From Casuarius casuarius (Eukaryota > Chordata > Aves > Casuariiformes > Casuariidae): a stretch of 64,000 nucleotides of DNA. Positions within the stretch are counted from its first letter, which is position 1, and each line of letters begins with the position of its first letter. The notes beneath the pieces were generated by a model. It was not told the origin of the DNA. It worked only from the letters and a program-made list of their open reading frames with translations, and did not search any database. The DNA is taken from NCBI GenBank assembly GCA_003342895.1, contig PTFA01000273.1, forward strand, positions 825,284 to 889,283, written 5' to 3'. Position numbers and translations under genes: made by a program. Shown one piece after another: positions 61,761 through 64,000 of this stretch.

Positions 61761-64000
61761 CCTTTCTTAGCTGAAACCCTAGCTTACATTTGGCTATACA
61801 AGGCAAAGATGGTTTCCTTCCTCAACCATATATCCAGTGTCTTATCAGTTACCTACTAATACCTTAATACAGATATCCTTTTCCCTAAGTGTACAACAAA
61901 TTAAAAATCTTGGTTATTTAGGAACATTCTGTCCTAAGGTAAAATTTACATTCTGCAAGTTGGCTGTGACTTCCAACTCAAAACAGTTAAAAATAATATT
62001 GTTAATAAGATGTATTTTGTTTTGGCAATGTATCTGGAAATAACCTGGTAAGTTGTCAAATTCTTGTTTTTCCTAGGCATATTAAAGAAATCTATTCTGT
62101 CAACCTCTTCTTCAAGAACTGCTTTATTAAAAATAATGTGTCTCAGCAGATATTAAAATGATGACACTGGAACATTAACATAGAGCTATTTAGCATGTTT
62201 TATTATCTGACAGTTTAATATTTATGTAGGCTAAAAGTGCCAGAGCTAATTTGACTTAACTATTGGTCTTCATTTTAATGGGATTAAGAATTTCTATTCT
62301 GTGTTTCTTTGGGGGCTTTTTCTTGTCCTCAAAGACACTTATTTAATTTTTTTAGTACAAAGAGAAGCAGAAATGTCAGATTCTTGCTATCCATTTTACC
62401 ATCATGATATATGGTTTAAGAAGCTGTCTTTCCACAGGTGTACATTAAGAACATAAAAACAGTCATTCTGTACAAAACAAAGAAACTTTTAACTTAGTAT
62501 TCAGTTTCTGTCAAAGGCCAATATCAGATGCAGATGAAAGACTAATAGGGGAAGTATATCATGACCCTTCCACAGTAGATTATCCCAACCTCCAGTGACT
62601 TGCAGCTCAGGGACATGTTATATTTGTGGAAACCTGGCATACTGTCAAAAAAGAAAGGAGAAGCTATTCCATGCTCTGTTGTTTTCTCCTTTTTCTATCA
62701 GAGCTATATAATCCTACATCTTCAAATTGCATCTTTTCTGCTCTGTTAAAATAGGAGGAAGCTCAGGTACTAACTGCCTGGAATAGAATCAAAAACACAC
62801 TTTGCAAATGAGGTTCAGTCAGCCTCCACAGATGTTTGACACATATAACCTCTACCAAATCTCACATCTACTAATTCATAGGAGGTATTAAAATCCTTTT
62901 AAAAAGAACTGCTCACTGACCCACTCGGTTGAAGACATGCTTGCCTTGACAGAAATAAATGTATACAGAAAGAGGATGAGTGGCAATAAAATAAATGAAA
63001 AAAGAAATCATGTATTTGTGATACCATTTGCAATGGATGGTTTTCCAGTTCCCGTTTTGTTTTATAAATGCATGCTTATATTGCCAAATTTCATGGAAAT
63101 GAGCAGCACAGCCATTTAAAAGACATCAAATAAACATACTTTTTATTACAGGGAAATGCAAATATCAAGTCTTAACAAGTAAATCTAAGGTCTGTAATTT
63201 TAAAACAGCAATAACAATAACCTCAGGGTATGCTTTCATTTTGTGGCTGACTTTATGAGAAGCAACTGTTATTTCTGTGTGGCACTTCAGTGAGTCAGAA
63301 GCATGCTCATTCAAGTTAGAACAGTGGCACTCTAGCAGTACTTGCGATGGAAAGTCAGTGATTATTAGTATGTCCAGTCGCACTACCTATCACACTGCCA
63401 CACTGCGACAATGCTTTTAACGTATTTCAAATTTATATGTCAACGTTTACATAAACATTTCTTAGGAAGATTAAACCTAAGTGGGAATATCAGTAGCCCT
63501 ATGACAAAATTTCGTAAGTAGGAAAGCTCTAATAGATTCCTCCCAAACCCAGGTAATTATATTGAAAGTTGCTTAACAGACACCTAGAAGTCTGCAATTG
63601 TATGCCTGTCTATGGCAGCCTTTCCAGGCACGTATCAAAAAACAAAGCATTATTCTCAGAGGTGTTCATATTAAACCAGAATTACTCTGGTTGTAGTGGA
63701 TCTCTAAAGAGCTAGCTGGTAATATAGATTTGAATGGAAATGCCATAATCAAAACTTTCTGAATTGCATAAATTCCTGTCTTCCTCTCAGACAAAACCTT
63801 GGTTCACAGTGAAAAAGACTCTATAATACTTGATAATGTTAATTATTAATTTAGCCAAAAGCCTGATACGTGGTAGTTTATCAATTATATAATAGAATAA
63901 GTTGTTCAACACCTCTTGAGGAAGTCCTGCATAAGAACCTTCCATTCAACATTCACGTGTGGTATAGTAATGGTTCTCCCGCTCTCTGAAATTTTTCTAT
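61761..64000 (-). other. Distal end of window; intron, nothing recognised
   Basis: This is AT-rich sequence without recognisable exons, repeats or RNA genes. Open frames are 60-72 codons and overlap in conflicting strands. Confidence 0.6.

Noticed and set aside
1..64000. tRNA, rRNA, CRISPR array or bacterial-type operon
   Set aside because: No cloverleaf, direct-repeat array, Shine-Dalgarno-led gene series or dense coding seen; this is vertebrate intronic DNA.

Overview
This window is an AT-rich, intron-dominated piece of a vertebrate chromosome. It holds one recognisable gene, read on the minus strand: part of the extracellular region of a type IIa (LAR-family) receptor protein tyrosine phosphatase. 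The exon translations fit PTPRD (receptor-type tyrosine-protein phosphatase delta) best. Markers are the Ig3 start with its VPPRFSIPP motif, the FN1-FN2 exon beginning LPKPPGTP, and the mini-exon peptides ESI, GGTPIR and ELRE. Because the near-identical coding sequence is full of vertebrate-style introns, and the few visible transposon remnants look like old CR1 and MIR/CORE-SINE copies with little other interspersed repeat, I infer a sauropsid (bird, crocodilian or turtle; bird favoured). The species is not determined.

Layout in transcript order, right to left. From 64000 down to 9776 lies more than 54 kb in which I recognise no exon, presumably one very long intron. The exons follow: the first half of Ig2 (9587-9775), 9-nt microexon meA3 (8352-8360), 18-nt microexon meA6 (7602-7619), the second half of Ig2 (5832-5942), 12-nt microexon meB (4425-4436), Ig3 (2125-2394), and FN1 plus FN2 (857-1438). 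Positions 1-856 are the start of the next intron. All seven exons are phase 1 at both ends and a multiple of 3 long, so every microexon combination keeps the frame. Start codon, signal peptide, Ig1, FN3 onward, transmembrane segment and phosphatase domains all lie outside the window.

The microexons are the biological core. In LAR-type receptors, meA inserts in a loop of Ig2 and meB inserts in the Ig2-Ig3 linker. Their combinations set which postsynaptic partners (Slitrk, IL1RAPL1/IL1RAcP and others) the receptor binds. Each microexon here has a UGC motif 20-45 nt upstream of its acceptor, the kind of site used by SRRM4/nSR100. UGCAUG (RBFOX-type) sites lie downstream of meA3 and meB. meB has a weak donor (GTTGGT) next to a U-rich stretch.

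The rest is intron, with microsatellites (a CA/CG/TA tract, AT tracts, an AAG-rich purine tract), short tandem repeats, a perfect 11-bp inverted repeat, several GC-richer pockets, one CR1 3' end and three probable MIR fragments. No RNA gene, CRISPR array, complete mobile element or second protein-coding gene could be supported, and I found no previously undescribed system.
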